A stretch of 64,000 nucleotides of DNA from Glandiceps talaboti (GCF_964340395.1 NC_135549.1:34784832-34848831), one strand, 5' to 3'; positions 52,232 to 56,522 are shown, counted from the first letter of the stretch. Translations and numbers: made by a program. Notes: generated by a model from the letters alone, not told the origin.

Positions 52232-54252
52232 GACACAGCACCATGCCTATAGTACTACTCAACCATTTATTGGTTCAGTTGTGCTAAAATATACATGAGC
52301 ACCAAAAATAATGGTTGTGTATACTTCTTTTCTTCAATATTACTTGTAAACATGATTTAAAAGAAATTGACAATATGTTGACACTACTTGTGTCTGTGAT
52401 TGGCAGGAATTGGCTTGATTTTGATTATTGGACCTGAAAGTCAAGGTCAAAGGCAAAGTCTCCAAAAATAGCTTGCATCTGATAATATGGGCGTAGACAA
52501 TTGAATGGAGAGTCTGTATATTACACTTTTTGAGTTATGCAGTAAATACTGATTTTCAACTATATTGGCCATCATTCAGTCAAATTTGCATATATATATA
52601 TAAAACAAAAAAAAACCTACAGCCCATATACAAAACCGAACGCAACCTTGCAATATGTCCATCGAGAGAGCAACCATCCCCCTAATATTATTAAAAACAT
52701 ACCAGCGGGGGTAAATAGACGCCTGTCATCTATATCATCAGACAAGCAGTTATTCGATCAAGCCGCACCTCAGTACCAGAAAGCATTACACGAAAGTGGA
52801 TATAAATACAAACTTGAATATAAGCAAGGGAACAACCTCAGGAAAATCTTCAATCGTAACACAATTAAAATTAGTTACAGTTGTGTAACTAATACTAAAT
52901 GTCTCATTGACAACCACAATAAAACACAACTGTCTACCCAGAACGGCTGTAAAAACGAGAATACTAAATTATGTAACTGTCGCGTGAAGGACACATGTCC
53001 CCTGGACGGGAAATGTTTACAAAACAGCGTGGTATACCAGGCAACAGTTCAGCGCAAAGACACCAATATCTGCGAAACGTATGTCGGACTTACTGAAAAC
53101 GAGTTCAAGACACAGTACAGAAACCACACAGCTTCATTCTGCAACAATTTGTCAAGAAACTCAACAGAACTAAGTAAGTATGTATGGTTTCTTAAGGATA
53201 AAGAAATTGATTATGACATCACGTGGAAAATTATCGCGTGCGCGCGACCGTACAACAGCTCCAGTCAGAGATGTAATCTCTGCATAACTGAAAAGTACAT
53301 TATAATTTGTCAACCTCATCGCTGCACTCTAAACAAACGGAATGAACTTGTGTCGTCGTGTAGGCATAGACATAAATCATTATTGCAGAACAATTAACTA
53401 TGCAAATATGCTATGTTACTAGGTAGATATTCCCTGTTAGGAACATTAGAATAATAGAATTTAACGGTAAGGAAACGCAGATACTATATTCCATTCTACC
53501 ACTGATGAGTGAGGAATACACACCTCACGAAACAGTTCTGTAGGGTCTATAGCATATAATTTGGTTCATATTTTCAAAACCTGTATATAAGTGGTCCATA
53601 AAAGATTTCATGACATCAATGAACCAATGAGACTGGAAGAATTTTTTTTAAACCGAAATCACACACCTGAAGTGCGATTTTCAATTGAACAATTTCTCAT
53701 CTACACAATGTAAGTAACATCCCCACAAAATGCCAAAGGAATTGGTCTGGCAGTTTTTTACTTTAAGGTGTTCCACACACATTACTGAACCTCATTTCAG
53801 TTGTGTAAACAATTTTAAAAATGTGGATATCTAGCTTGCTTGCCATTGCACTTTGATCTAATTTGTGTGATGGATTTCACAGACCTATGAAATTGGTCAA
53901 ATACATTACATACTGTGTTATTCATTGTCTTTGAACCAACAGAATGACTACTTACATGAAAAATCCCCTTGCTATGAGCTCAGACTCCTTCACTAAACGT
54001 ATTGATTTCTTCAAGATGTTTATAAACATCTCACTCTGTTGTAGAAAGCTCTTTAACTTATCGATGTTACCAGTATGTAGTTGTTTTAATCTGTTTTGTT
54101 TAGCAACCCTTATAGTCTGTGTGATCAGGTACAGTACAAGCAGACTAACTAGAAATAATATCACCAACAAAATGCCTGGGTTGCTTTCTGTATCCACCTG
54201 TTTGCTGATACCAACAAGACAAGCAAGCAAAACAATTGTAGCAGGTAATATG
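6446..54252 (-). CDS. VEZT: Vezatin gene, 3' nine exons (5' exons outside window)
   Basis: Vezatin is a transmembrane protein of adherens junctions that binds myosin VIIa and links the cadherin-catenin complex to the cytoskeleton. Exons, in transcript order: 54252-53956, 46936-46693, 34537-34448, 24807-24708, 18585-18357, 17662-17484, 13780-13659, 7746-7669, 7195-6446. All have AG acceptors and GT donors, and the phases agree at every junction, giving 695 codons. Features known from vertebrate vezatin are present in order: two hydrophobic segments, then ESELIARGF, a motif like FPLSSEVDNIGNYVC, SEFIRRL, LELHLQVAL, an acidic stretch, a charged segment with RMLSELRSVL, and a C-terminal QTFGDEFDD. 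Vertebrate vezatin is about 780 residues, so roughly the first 100-150 residues are missing and should lie beyond 64000. Introns reach about 12 kb and are full of repeats. Identification rests on remembered family sequence, not a search. Confidence 0.9.
7196..7668. other. Vezatin intron, unique sequence
   Basis: Lies between two vezatin exons. I see no repeat, ORF or RNA gene in it. Confidence 0.6.
7669..7746 (-). CDS. VEZT: Vezatin exon: 26-residue acidic exon
   Basis: Seventy-eight bases in phase 0 on both sides, acceptor GTTTATAG and donor AGG|GTAAGT. It encodes IFEGYTDPIEIEGTEWDYEP followed by MTVEER. The pattern (E-x-Y-x-D-x-I-E-I, then an acidic aromatic stretch leading into a charged helix) matches the homologous vertebrate segment. 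Confidence 0.85.
7830..8150. repeat. Dispersed repeat family D, copy 1
   Basis: Shares TTATTTGCATATTGA, TAGTTTGTTATGC, the CCATGGTAAC block and a region around TGCATTGGTGTTATC with 12750-13060, in the same order. Non-coding. Confidence 0.7.
8151..8871. other. Intron sequence without recognised feature
   Basis: AT-rich intron sequence between family D and the Mag-like LTR. The short ORF at 8746-8961 overlaps the LTR and is not credible as a gene. Confidence 0.5.
8872..9050 (+). repeat. 5' LTR of Mag-like copy 1 (179 bp)
   Basis: Begins TGTTA and ends TAACA directly before the primer-binding site. It is 179 bp, the same length as the LTR at 59818-59996, with which it shares an AATAAAG polyadenylation-type signal at a similar position. 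The two are otherwise well diverged. Confidence 0.75.
9051..9063 (+). other. Primer-binding site matching tRNA-Leu 3' end
   Basis: TGGTGTCAGAAGT follows the LTR directly. It is complementary to the CCA-ended 3' terminus typical of eukaryotic tRNA-Leu, the primer used by Mag-type elements. Confidence 0.75.
9332..10190 (+). pseudogene. Broken gag of Mag-like copy 1
   Basis: ATG at 9332 opens MDYQIPPPKHM, as in copy 2, but stops appear within about 25 codons and again near 9480. An open stretch from 9488 encodes LTTLSEDDKKDPDKI and FLVRLHQLAESCE, the conserved Mag Gag core. It is followed after a stop at 9800 by a basic region and zinc-knuckle cysteines (CKFCGT, RCMKCG). The second knuckle has lost its His/Cys end through a frameshift. 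Non-functional. Confidence 0.85.
10191..11401. repeat. 55-bp minisatellite inside the gag-pol junction
   Basis: About 22 copies of a 55-bp unit starting AGTAACTGATACAGATAGTG and ending CACCAATTACATTCCATAGC. The unit is itself Mag-like coding sequence from the gag-protease linker (in frame, TDTDSDTV and ITFHS). Fifty-five is not a multiple of three, so successive units change frame and fill with stops. Variants (GATACAG/GACACAG, GTATGC/GTGTGC) are interspersed, showing recent spread of unit blocks. Confidence 0.93.
11402..12735 (+). pseudogene. Broken protease and reverse transcriptase of Mag-like copy 1
   Basis: Resumes at the protease (around QLDTGAS, near 11440) and runs through the pro-RT linker (HAPRRVPVPLKGKLKEKIDE), the RT fingers (TDWISSLFALQKPHKLRVCL), a decayed palm with the catalytic aspartates disrupted near 12310, and the thumb/connection (MGQLITSSGLKMK, NYLSRFLPKLSDVCEPLRK). 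At least four frameshifts or stops. Ends at SAPLLISGK, one residue past the RT/RNase H boundary. Confidence 0.85.
12745..13060. repeat. Dispersed repeat family D, copy 2
   Basis: Collinear with 7830-8150. It starts right after the truncated Mag-like frame. Confidence 0.7.
13130..13620. repeat. GT-rich complex microsatellite
   Basis: Mixture of (TG)n, (TATG)n and an interspersed GTACATTATGTATG motif repeating every 60-100 bp. All frames are open on both strands because of composition; no gene is implied. It lies 39 bp from the vezatin exon at 13659. Confidence 0.92.
13659..13780 (-). CDS. VEZT: Vezatin exon: acidic linker
   Basis: The acceptor CATCCCAG and donor CAG|GTATGT bound 122 bp, entering after one base and leaving in phase 0. 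It encodes a low-complexity hydrophilic stretch (TPTAKPTECNENEGNRKSEK) and then EPIPLFGLPEPDIEFDDQ. The PEPDIEFDD part corresponds to the acidic linker before the C-terminal charged helix in vertebrate vezatin. The exon abuts the GT-rich tract on its 3' side. Confidence 0.8.
14675..16292. mobile_element. PIF/Harbinger-like non-autonomous element (1618 bp, TTA duplication)
   Basis: Inverted repeats of about 83 bp start GGGACGACATCG at 14675 and GGGTGACATCG reading inward from 16292. Both continue AAATCAAAAGCATC and contain AGTAGCTACTAGTAGTTACG. TTA flanks both sides (14672-14674, 16293-16295). Comparison with intact family A sequence at 55270 shows TTA is the duplicated target. A TTA/TAA 3-bp target and GGG termini fit PIF/Harbinger. 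The interior lacks a transposase but holds a CpG-richer, promoter-like segment near 15300-15400. Confidence 0.82.
15329..15420 (-). promoter_or_regulatory. Promoter-like segment with ATG exon and donor inside the Harbinger-like element
   Basis: On the minus strand: ACTTCCGC and CCGGAAAT (ETS-type sites), then ACCATGGCCGCCAAGC with a strong start context, cut by a good donor (C|GTGAGT at 15329/15328). A possible second exon is 14939-14910, acceptor CCATAG and donor GAAG|GTGAG, in matching phase. It would leave after one base, the phase needed by the vezatin exon at 13780. Transcription is not shown; this is an inference from motifs. Confidence 0.35.
16715..17035. repeat. Partial family A body units
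   Basis: Two further diverged 150-bp units (TAGCCCTAATTTGCATATC, ATTCCCACCAAATTTC) follow the copy-1 end and stop near 17000 in a GGGGAGGTAA sequence. Confidence 0.6.
17036..17483. other. Vezatin intron, unique sequence
   Basis: No repeat or ORF recognised between the family A remnant and the donor of the exon ending at 17484. Confidence 0.5.
17484..17662 (-). CDS. VEZT: Vezatin exon: second coiled-coil segment
   Basis: Starts at acceptor GTACGTCAG and ends CAAG|GTTGGT. The one leading base completes an Arg codon from the previous exon; it leaves after one base. It encodes a heptad-rich helix (VRNCQEKIESLTDIDVIK, later LQTDLDACKGCLDEGS) and ends in LLGKSSGQG. The predicted helix and Cys-containing end fit the vezatin region between the HSLELHL helix and the acidic linker. 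The donor GTTGGT is weak. Confidence 0.82.
17663..18356. other. Vezatin intron, unique sequence
   Basis: No recognised feature. Short ORFs at 17637-17882 and 18150-18395 overlap true exons or have no support. Confidence 0.5.
18357..18585 (-). CDS. VEZT: Vezatin exon: coiled-coil region
   Basis: The acceptor TTTTTTCTCAG and donor AAGAG|GTAAGG bound 229 bp, entering after one base and leaving after two. The product reads ENELYQSLDNILTISDAA, then a helix with LLQKSYNF, a linker, and VAVHSLELHLQVALKR. The final helix matches the vertebrate vezatin segment with an RSLQLHL core. No stop lies in this frame. Confidence 0.88.
18655..19330. repeat. Dispersed repeat family C, copy 2
   Basis: Units of about 145 bp with AATTATGCAAATTA, as at 1-829. 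It ends in a short (GACA)n tract and CCTCCCCTTACAGGAAG, a decayed version of the copy-1 hairpin. It starts 70 bp from the vezatin exon acceptor at 18585. Confidence 0.7.
19331..19654. other. Unassigned intron segment
   Basis: Contains a CTCCCTGGGGAGCACATG block and a stretch GTTCAAATCTTGCCCAAGG that looks repeat-derived, but no second copy is in the window to prove it. Confidence 0.4.
19655..22300 (+). pseudogene. Decayed L2/CR1-type LINE (endonuclease and reverse transcriptase)
   Basis: Broken frames show, in order, a basic N-terminal segment, a GGAIVLIMRS endonuclease block, WLIAGDFNIHVNEASNN (apurinic-type endonuclease core), then RT motifs FQSAYREGHGTETALLHV, LLDLLAAFDTIDHDIL, YGVPQGYVL, MTNKLALNDGKTE, and a C-terminal KLEHIQNCATWLVARRIG. 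Stops and frameshifts are frequent. A triplicated block at 20826-21260 interrupts it between endonuclease and RT. No intact ORF. Confidence 0.82.
20826..21260. repeat. Triplicate repeat of about 155 bp
   Basis: Three copies starting GTTCAAGCATGTCTGAGTTA at 20828, 20986 and 21137, each containing AAATGGCTGCCAGG and GCCATATTGGAT. A run of G precedes it at 20813-20824. It sits inside the LINE remnant. Confidence 0.85.
22301..22807. other. LINE tail and unassigned segment
   Basis: A 173-codon frame (22261-22782) starts in LINE sequence and continues through low-complexity pyrimidine-rich DNA. Its last part (KSVEQLCKKMNTYHPDG) is not recognised. There is no vezatin match, and I do not call it a gene. 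Confidence 0.4.
22816..23203. mobile_element. hAT-like MITE with 8-bp target duplication
   Basis: TIRs CAATCTGATTAAAATCTGAT (left) and CAGTCTGATTAAAATCTGAT (right, read inward), with more inverted homology over about 120 bp per arm. TCATCAGT flanks both ends (22808-22815, 23204-23211). CA-start termini and an 8-bp duplication fit hAT. The central 130 bp contains GATTGGCCAATC, TCTCGCGC and TTTGAA motifs. Non-coding. Confidence 0.85.
23212..24299. other. Vezatin intron, no recognised feature
   Basis: About 1.1 kb without clear repeats. The 78-codon ORF at 23876-24112 ends in a GT-rich GGGTGGGGGTGG stretch and lacks support. Confidence 0.5.
24300..24480 (+). pseudogene. LINE fragment: C-terminal end of reverse transcriptase ORF
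   Basis: One frame encodes YGDRTFSVYAPKLWNRLPLD and then LTEKFELFKAHH, the conserved extreme C terminus of CR1/L2-type RT ORFs (S-x-x-APKLWN-x-LP and a final F-K helix). Everything upstream is missing. Confidence 0.7.
24708..24807 (-). CDS. VEZT: Vezatin exon: SEFIRRL helix
   Basis: One hundred bases from acceptor GTAACCAG to donor CAG|GTATGT, entering in phase 0 and leaving after one base. It encodes TMSNLLSDQGSEFIRRLTMC and then an acidic and aromatic tail (EAYEDVKHWS). The SEF-I-RRL helix is a recognisable vezatin landmark. The exon lies about 270 bp left of the 29-bp satellite. A partial duplicate of its acceptor-side sequence (AAGGTTTGACATAG with flanks, plus strand) recurs about 60 bp away at 24850, so the satellite side of this exon has been locally duplicated. 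Confidence 0.85.
25078..26617. repeat. 29-bp minisatellite array, about 53 copies
   Basis: Unit of 29 bp built around ATACTGTATACAGGTGTGCT and AATGGCATG. Frequent variants: GGCAATATACTG, GGTTTGC, AGGCATGC, GATAATG. Variant order shows multi-unit blocks (an alternating GGCAAT...GGTTTGC pair at 25420-25830). It contains the palindrome TGTATACA. Confidence 0.95.
26640..28040. repeat. Dispersed repeat family E, tandem diverged units
   Basis: Three or more diverged units share GGAAATAGCTGGATTTGG, AAGTCAAAG/GTCAAAGGTCA, AGACACTTGAATGG and TTTTGAGTTATGCAGTAAAT. Related sequence is at 2725-2830 and 52290-52590. The AGACACTTGAATGGA...CTCTGTA portion is the apparent seed of the neighbouring 37-bp array. 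Confidence 0.65.
27241..27471. mobile_element. Foldback MITE with 9-bp target duplication
   Basis: 231 bp, starting TAGAC and ending GTCTA, with inverted arms GTTGTTCGTGCCTTTTTTAC and GTCGTTCATGCCTTTTTTGC. TAAAATGTT flanks both ends (27232-27240, 27472-27480). A 9-bp duplication suggests a Mutator-like family; terminal identity is too short to be sure. It lies in family E. Confidence 0.7.
28041..28379. repeat. 37-bp minisatellite, left part
   Basis: About nine copies of a 37-bp unit (GGGGTAGACACTTGAATGGA then ATCTCTGTATATTAATA). It is the same array as 32700-34276, cut by the LINE. Confidence 0.95.
28615..31525 (-). pseudogene. LINE ORF2: endonuclease and reverse transcriptase, broken near 30270-30310
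   Basis: The endonuclease half (31525-30266) has the metal-site motifs HVNIRSL, GISEVWD, GRGGGVGAYI, YRKPNTD, MGDFNIDI and SDHYPIFAL. The RT half (30141-28615 from its first Met) has FLDFSKAFDTINHHILL, GVPQGSVLGPTLF, the catalytic FADD, and NKLTINHLKTNYIVF, then a C-terminal domain with WGSTYRSHLT and HWNNLPFNVR. Between them, near 30270-30310, two small indels shift the frame; the sequence on each side is otherwise continuous. The break probably makes this copy inactive. Target-primed reverse transcription is the family's known mechanism. Confidence 0.9.
31669..32535 (-). CDS. LINE ORF1 protein (coiled coil plus RNA-binding region)
   Basis: 288 codons, intact. The N terminus has a CSNCNTKRFG cysteine pair. 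Residues about 45-130 form a coiled coil (IQTNLQDVREQQTQLNNSMA, then RQQNAQLSQQINTIEDDLNN). The next part has the conserved block DVDIAHRIGP and RPIIVKFTTRKARNSVYDN, typical of LINE ORF1 RNA-binding/chaperone regions. The C terminus (YKYMWTNNGKIYVKKDD) matches the same family. It should trimerise and coat LINE RNA. The upstream frame encodes another short CETCNTKKG peptide, possibly a remnant of an earlier start. Confidence 0.85.
   Translation of the reverse strand: MLCSNCNTKRFGKPTTRSVTALDKMAATSDSVLSHVSGVSEDERIQRLLQPIIIQLSKIQTNLQDVREQQTQLNNSMAFFNAKYEEMKNRIDTVERDNTQLRQQNAQLSQQINTIEDDLNNLNQYNRRINLEVSCVPETDGEDVTGTVLRIFKKINPNIKESDVDIAHRIGPQDRRNNTAASAISTRTRPRPIIVKFTTRKARNSVYDNRKKLKNTTARDFGMDSPSKLYINENLLPAMRKLLYKVNIRRKDTHYKYMWTNNGKIYVKKDDTSRLLIVSKEDDLSRIV
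32700..34276. repeat. 37-bp minisatellite, right part
   Basis: About 42 copies of the 37-bp unit. Unit ends differ mainly in AATAGGGG/AATACAGG/AATACGGG/GATACAGG. A block of about 14 units starting near 32745 is repeated at about 33180 with the same rare variants (TGCAGTCTCTG then ACTCGAATGG), showing block duplication. Confidence 0.95.
34277..34447. other. Intron sequence with short (GGAT)n tract
   Basis: A GGATGGATGGATTGATGGATGG tract (34382-34404) lies between the array and a vezatin exon. Confidence 0.5.
34448..34537 (-). CDS. VEZT: Vezatin exon: 30-residue acidic exon
   Basis: Ninety bases between acceptor TTTTACAG and donor AAG|GTTGGT, phase 0 on both sides. It encodes an acidic stretch (SDDDVMRQ) ending TDDHSITALK. 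The last residues correspond to the vertebrate vezatin segment just before the SEF-x-RRL helix. Both neighbours are in phase 0, so it could be skipped without changing frame. Confidence 0.8.
34800..37010. mobile_element. Family A element, copy 2 (with LINE insertion)
   Basis: Begins TTGTAGCACAACTGTATAAT without the upstream hairpin half. It shows five or six TTGGCTGTTGCTATGGGC units, then 150-bp CTAATTTGCATATCAC units. It is truncated at 37010 by family B copy 2. A LINE fragment interrupts it at about 35125-36215. Confidence 0.7.
35125..36215 (+). pseudogene. 5'-truncated LINE: C-terminal reverse transcriptase with one premature stop
   Basis: One frame from about 35144 to 35944 encodes the RT thumb and C-terminal region: SISEWLVDNKLSLHLGKTES, VNYLGAKLDQSLGG, QCHYDYACSYWYKSL, FKQLGWLPIEQ, then after one in-frame TGA (35627-35629) HVYKVLNGNAPSYLSDHF and SGTNIWNSLPSCIRN. 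The TGA replaces what is usually an Arg codon (CGA to TGA). The 3' end is AATAAAATCACATCACATCA, a short tandem tail. The palm with the catalytic aspartates is absent. Confidence 0.85.
37014..39755. mobile_element. Family B element, copy 2
   Basis: Starts ACCTATCGGT (small hairpin) then CAGAA and TAGCTCTGCTGG; ends GACAGCGGAGCTA near 39753. The inner termini are inverted (TAGCTC-x-GCTG / CAGC-x-GAGCTA). The body matches copy 1 from 840 to 2722 plus 800 bp unique to this copy (37410-38200). The 111-codon ORF at 37440-37775 is not recognised. Confidence 0.7.
39756..40195. other. Intron sequence, no recognised feature
   Basis: Contains a TACGGATGCACGGACACACGG stretch that looks like a repeat end. 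No gene is seen. Confidence 0.45.
40547..41079. mobile_element. Candidate solo LTR (533 bp) with repeated hairpins
   Basis: Starts TGTGTACC and ends CAGTAACA, flanked by GGTATG on both sides (40541-40546, 41080-41085). It contains ATTAAA near the 3' end. The first 370 bp carries about seven copies of a hairpin-forming motif, CACCTGCCGGGTCCTCCCC and GGGTG, alternating with a TAGCTATGTCTGCYGGGTCC version. No coding sequence. The LTR interpretation rests on TG...CA ends and the direct repeat; no internal region is present to confirm it. Confidence 0.5.
41168..43078. mobile_element. hAT element, non-autonomous (1911 bp)
   Basis: Starts CAGCGTGCGAAATTAACG and ends CACACACTG; reading inward the right end is CAGTGTGTGAACTTAAGG. 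TATGTACA is duplicated at both sides (41160-41167, 43079-43086), the 8-bp hAT signature. Subterminal palindromes CGGTCCTTATGACCG occur near both ends (about 41256 and 43034), likely transposase-binding repeats. Interior ORFs (41686-41871; 42450-42725, acidic, ATDDESDFGLCDSEFSES) are not recognised as transposase. A 14-base G run is at 42298-42311. Confidence 0.82.
46693..46936 (-). CDS. VEZT: Vezatin exon: RQVIFNSARNL region
   Basis: The acceptor TTTTTCTAG and the donor AAG|GTAAGAC bound 244 bp. The exon completes the split Met codon from the transmembrane exon and ends in phase 0. It encodes LRQVIFNSARNLILSLRQA and FPLSSEVDNIGNYVC, followed by IPLEEMGLCF. These match the conserved core after the membrane hairpin of vezatin (an LR-x-V-x-x-x-L-R-x-x-F helix, then a PL-x-SE-x-DN motif). 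The exon lies just right of the 38-bp satellite and left of the 45-bp satellite, so it is a short unique island in about 9 kb of repeats. Confidence 0.9.
46945..47185. repeat. Family B start fragment with 57-bp duplication
   Basis: AGACCTATCGGTCAGAATAG, as at 37013, then TTGTTCAGCTCTTCCACTAT repeated at about 47041 and 47099. It is truncated where the 45-bp array starts. It lies 10 bp upstream of the vezatin exon acceptor at 46936. Confidence 0.65.
47190..49449. repeat. 45-bp satellite: amplified hairpin end of family A, about 50 copies
   Basis: Unit of 44-47 bp: ATACCGCCAATGACGTTGTA, GCACAACTATACATTTTA, then an A run of variable length. This is the first 45 bp of family A. Every copy has TGACG where dispersed family A has TGGCG or TGGCA, so the array expanded from one variant. 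The last copy runs straight into a family A body (ATGTTTATCCATATG at 49450). Open frames through it are an artefact of the repeat. Confidence 0.95.
49450..50326. mobile_element. Family A element, copy 3 body
   Basis: Continues from the 45-bp array: TTTATCCATATGTTAGTCCATG, four CTGTTGCTATGGGC units, 150-bp TTTGCATATTACT units, a GACAGACAG tract, hairpin CTGAAC-CTTATCA-GTTCAG at 50301-50319, and the end TTGTGCTA. It is the clearest complete copy. Confidence 0.8.
50330..50700. repeat. Family B end fragment, copy 3
   Basis: Matches 2355-2722 and 39370-39755: TGTGCTGACTTGAAATTA, GGCACAGATTAACTTGGCAT, AAGGAACATGCA. It ends in a decayed CACTCGGCTGTCACTGAC. Confidence 0.7.
50709..52018. mobile_element. 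Family A element, copy 4
   Basis: Hairpin end ACCGCCAATGGCATTGTAGC at 50714; the body has five CTGTTGCTATGGGC-type units, then the 150-bp units and a (CA)-rich tract. It ends with hairpin CTGAAC-CTTACCC-GTTCAG and TTGTACT. A partial second 3' end follows to about 52287 with a long (CA)n at 52193-52229 and a differently paired end hairpin (AACC...GGTT). Confidence 0.75.
52290..52589. repeat. Family E copy
   Basis: AAAAGAAATTGACAATATG, GGCAGGAATTGGCTTGATTT and GGGCGTAGACAATTGAATGG match 26740-27200. A TATATATATA tract ends it at 52600. Confidence 0.65.
52609..53397 (+). CDS. Penelope-like ORF fragment: linker plus GIY-YIG endonuclease
   Basis: Open from about 52609 to a TAA at 53395-53397; the first Met is at 52648, but the true start was upstream and is lost. 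It begins KTYSPYTKPNATLQYVHRES, then NHPPNIIKNIPAGVNRRLSS, the conserved linker after the RT thumb. A cysteine cluster (CNCRVKDTCPLDGKCL) precedes the nuclease core: VVYQATV, ETYVGLTENEFKTQYRNHTA (Y, R and H of the GIY-YIG site), LSKYVWFLKD, and a C-terminal RCNLCITEKYIIIC. The domain order is that of Penelope-like elements. Only small substitutions are seen and no stop, so the copy is fairly young. Confidence 0.88.
   Translation, partial: KKTYSPYTKPNATLQYVHRESNHPPNIIKNIPAGVNRRLSSISSDKQLFDQAAPQYQKALHESGYKYKLEYKQGNNLRKIFNRNTIKISYSCVTNTKCLIDNHNKTQLSTQNGCKNENTKLCNCRVKDTCPLDGKCLQNSVVYQATVQRKDTNICETYVGLTENEFKTQYRNHTASFCNNLSRNSTELSKYVWFLKDKEIDYDITWKIIACARPYNSSSQRCNLCITEKYIIICQPHRCTLNKRNELVSSCRHRHKSLLQNN
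53489..53560 (+). ncRNA. Hammerhead-ribozyme-like motif in the Penelope-like 3' region
   Basis: CTGATGA (53502-53508), stem II GTGAGG / CCTCAC (53509-53514 with 53523-53528) around an 8-nt loop, GAAA (53529-53532), stem III CAG-TT-CTG (53533-53540), then TA with predicted cleavage after A542. Stem I could pair GGT (53544-53546) with ACC (53498-53500), leaving a G-A pair at its base. Core spacing is exactly that of a hammerhead. Such ribozymes are known from Penelope-like elements. Folding and cleavage are inferred, not tested. Confidence 0.72.
53660..53810. repeat. Family A end fragment
   Basis: CACACACCTGAAGTGCGATTTTC, CAATTTCTCATCTACACA, then CATTACTGAACCTCATTTCA and GTTGTGTAA: the (CA)-side end of family A only. 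Confidence 0.6.
53956..54252 (-). CDS. VEZT: Vezatin exon: transmembrane segments and start of cytoplasmic domain
   Basis: The acceptor is a long pyrimidine tract ending TTTTCAG and the donor is AT|GTAAGT. The exon enters after two bases of a codon and leaves after two bases of the next split codon. It encodes a first hydrophobic stretch (around PATIVLLACLVG), a short hydrophilic turn, a second hydrophobic stretch (LLVILFLVSLLVLYLI), a basic stop-transfer segment (RVAKQNRLK), and an amphipathic region ending in SIRLVKESELIARGFF. This two-helix hairpin followed by a helix with an ESE-x-I-x-RGF signature is the vezatin arrangement. It is the first exon visible in the window. Confidence 0.88.
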
Positions 54253-54439
54253 CTGAAAATAAGAAAATGAAAATTGTTTAGAAAAACTATGATTCTCTTG
54301 AAAGTACATTAGAGGAAATAAAGTGACTACTTTAATCACATCTTATTATGTCATAAAAAGACATACCCCCCCCCCCCCCACAATACTTCTGATCTATGAT
54401 TAAAGAATGAAATATATTTGTTCAGGTGAAAGTTATTTA

Positions 54440-56489
54440 GATTGCCAATGGCATTGTAGCACAACTGTACATTTAAAAAAAAATGTTTATCCACATGCTG
54501 ATTGATGCTAGCTATAGGTGTTCATATCGTTTCCTCAATGATTATCCAGTTGCCTTTAGATCCCTGATGTTACCTTTGTGATATACATCATCATATGGCT
54601 GTTGCTATGGGCGTGGTCTTGTTGCTAGGCGAATTTACATACATTTCTTTGAATGTTTATTCATTCATTTATTCATTCATTTTATTGCCAATTTAAAGTA
54701 AGTGACAATTACATAATGACAGGAAATAAATAAACAAATTGGCAATTTGGAGTAAAAAAAATACCACCAATGGTGTTGTAGCACAACTGTACAGTTTATA
54801 AAAATATTTATCCATATGCTAGTCCAGGCTAACAATAGGTGTATGCCTATCCAACCATGTTGCTATCTTTATGATACATGTATATGCTATCATTTGGCTG
54901 TTGCTATGGGCATGGTCATGTTGCTAGATATATTTGCATACATTTTTGTATGTTTATTCAATTGTCTATTAAAACCCATTATTATTTTCACAATATATGT
55001 GATTATTTGGCTGTTGCTATGGGCGTGGTCTTGTTGCTAAGCACATTTGCATACATTTTTTTAATGTTTATTCACTTGCCTACCAGATGATGTTGATATT
55101 TGACCAAAATATACTGCCATTTGAATGTTGGTATGGGCGTGGTCATGGTTGCTAGGGACAATTTTGTCAAAATGTTTTGAAGAAAATCTGCAGAATAACA
55201 GTTCTAGAAACATCTCACCAAGTTTCAGACTCATTGACTAAGTACTTTTTGAGATATAAGTTTTTGACCAAAAGTGAACATTTTTACACCTAATTTGCAT
55301 ATCACTCACGGAATCATTGTATGCTTAATATTTCTTCGTCCATACATCCCTCAATGCATTCCCATTAAATTTCAGCCCAATCTGCTCTGTAGTTTTGGAA
55401 TTATAGATCTTTAACCAAAAAGACACATTTTTAGCCCTAATTTGCATATTACTGATGGAATCATCATGTCATGAACAAATCTTACTTTACACCCCTTAAG
55501 AATGTTCCCACCAAATTTTACACCAATCTGCCCAGTAGTTTCTGAGCTTAAGTTTTTTGACCAAAAATCACATTTTTTGACCCAAATCACACACCTGTGA
55601 TGCGATCATTTTGATTTGAACAATTTCCCAACTAGACACCCAAGATAATGGACCCACCAAATATCATGGCAATCATTTCAGCGTTTTTTTTACTTTAAGT
55701 TGTTCACACACACACACACACAGACAGACACGGGCGATCCCTATAGCACTACTGAACCTCAGTTTAAATAAGTTGTGCAAAAAAATAGCTTTTCGCTAAT
55801 CAAGTTTGACTCCACTTCAGAGTTCATTCGCATCAACAGTGATAAGGGCTACATCTATTATCTATTAATCCATTTTATCTTTGCAATATATGGGATAATT
55901 TGGTTGTTGCTAAGAGTGTGCTCAGGATTGCTAGGGCCAATTGTGTCAAAATGTTTAAACAAACTCTGCAGAATACCACTTCTAGAAACATCTCACCAAA
56001 TTTCAGTCTCATTGGCCAAGTACTTTTTGAGATATAAATTTTTGACCAAAATTCACATTTTTACACCTAATTTGCATATTGCTGATAAGATCATTATATG
56101 CTTAAAATTTCTTCATCTATACACCCCCAGACACACCCCCATTAAATTTCACTCCAATCTGCTCAGTAGCTTTTGGAAGAAAAGATTTTTTACCAAAAAC
56201 CCCCACATTTTTAGCCCTAATTTGCATATCACTGATTGAATCTTCATGTCATGAACAAATCTTACTTTATACACCCCTAAGAATGTTCCCACTAAATTTC
56301 ATACCAAGTTTTTTGACCAAAAGTGTCATTTTTTTTTACCAATATCACACACCTGTGATGCAACATATTGCTTTGAATACTTTCCCACCTAGACACCAAA
56401 AGTAATGTCTCCATCACATACCAAGGCAATCGGTCTGGCAGTTTTTGAGATTAAGTCATCCACAGACATACACATACACACACAGACTG

Positions 56490-56522
<33 letters not shown>

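Larger units (their letters stand above)
52590..53600 (+). mobile_element. 5'-truncated Penelope-like element
   Basis: Contains the C-terminal part of the single Penelope ORF, a 3' region with a hammerhead-like motif, and no reverse transcriptase palm. The left edge is at an A-rich run next to family E. The right edge is unclear, somewhere before the family A end fragment near 53660. Penelope-like elements are the only retroelements whose RT is fused to a GIY-YIG nuclease, and 5' truncation is normal for them. Confidence 0.82.

Noticed and set aside
54816-55090. Short ORFs in family A units (IWLLLWAWSCC-type peptides)
   Set aside because: They are translations of the repeated CTGTTGCTATGGGC unit, found in every copy and frame-shifted between units.
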